From contig JAGARL010000043.1 of the NCBI GenBank assembly GCA_017622255.1, positions 1-5,531 of the forward strand: 5,531 bases of DNA, written 5' to 3'. A model generated the notes under the pieces. That model had not been told where the DNA came from and ran no database searches. It worked only from the letters and a program-made list of their open reading frames with translations. Source of the stretch: Methanocorpusculum sp. (GTDB lineage Archaea; Halobacteriota; Methanomicrobia; Methanomicrobiales; Methanocorpusculaceae). The position numbers were made by a program, and so were the translations under genes. Shown in pieces: positions 5,434 to 5,531 of the stretch (the first letter of the stretch is position 1; each line of letters opens with the position of its first letter).

Positions 5434-5531
5434 TCGTGCAGGTGCATTCCTGCACGGCGAAGCTCAAGCTCTTTTTCGACTAACGAAAAGTCAACATCAG
5501 CCGCCTTTAAGGCAACCATCAGGTGGAACAG
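5430..5531 (-). CDS. hisE: Probable phosphoribosyl-ATP diphosphatase (HisE), C-terminal 33 residues only
   Basis: The minus strand from the window edge reads a frame of 33 residues ending in TAA (5432-5430). Its start lies outside the window. The pattern LFHLMVALKA, followed by a DVDFSLVEKELELRR segment, fits the last helix pair of HisE, a MazG-fold enzyme that hydrolyses phosphoribosyl-ATP to phosphoribosyl-AMP in histidine synthesis. In that family the chain ends with a conserved (D)L-Y/F-H-L segment and an ELxxRR tail. Seven extra residues after RR are encoded largely by the terminator-like hairpin. The gene is convergent with the operon, and the two stop codons overlap by 4 nt. Only a fragment is visible and no active-site residues are in view, so another MazG-like protein remains possible. 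Confidence 0.62.
   Translation of the reverse strand: MFHLMVALKAADVDFSLVEKELELRRAGMHLHD
5435..5456. terminator. Hairpin with T-tracts on both sides, likely bidirectional terminator at the convergent junction
   Basis: CGTGCAGG (5435-5442) and CCTGCACG (5449-5456) form a perfect 8-bp stem with a 6-nt loop. On the minus strand it is followed closely by a T6 run (plus-strand A6 at 5423-5428), suitable for ending the hisE-like transcript. On the plus strand a T5 run lies at 5472-5476, 15 nt downstream. Archaeal termination depends mainly on oligo-U tracts, so the T-runs may matter more than the stem. Confidence 0.6.

Overview
The window looks like a piece of a methanogenic euryarchaeon of the Methanomicrobiales, possibly Methanocorpusculum or a close relative. 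The basis is a lysine-only, Asn-X-Ser/Thr-rich secreted surface protein of the methanomicrobial S-layer type, an archaea-specific Ski2-like helicase, a COG1497-type archaeal winged-helix regulator, and GGAGG/GGTGA ribosome binding sites. The assignment rests on recognised protein families, not on any search.

Layout. Positions 1-1184 (minus strand) hold the first 394 codons of a putative S-layer glycoprotein whose C-terminus lies outside the window. Positions 1185-1602 are a divergent, A/C-rich intergenic region with no convincing gene. It carries the ribosome binding sites of both flanking genes, a 10-bp-phased triple repeat of ATCACA (with two more copies nearby) and several short inverted repeats. 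Positions 1603-5433 (plus strand) form one tightly packed, probably translationally coupled operon. It encodes a winged-helix regulator, a large Ski2-type superfamily II helicase split by a -1 frame change between motif I and motif Ia, a 56-residue two-helix membrane protein that starts inside the helicase stop codon, and a 73-residue membrane protein that starts inside the previous stop codon. From 5531 back to 5430 (minus strand) is the C-terminal end of a convergent gene, probably hisE, whose stop overlaps the operon's last stop by 4 nt. A perfect 8-bp hairpin followed by T-tracts on both sides lies at this junction.

How it fits together. The helicase has an N-terminal four-cysteine zinc-binding-like module, a Q-like motif and Walker A, then motifs Ia to VI, a long charged linker and two TPR repeats. 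In eukaryotes the Ski2 helicase works with a separate TPR protein (Ski3), so an archaeal Ski2-like helicase carrying its own TPR tail is a notable architecture. The frame break sits exactly in the loop of a perfect 8-bp inverted repeat, and both reading frames are otherwise undamaged. This suggests a sequencing or assembly error, a very recent mutation, or recoding/reinitiation. The roles of the two tiny membrane proteins and of the co-operonic regulator are unknown.
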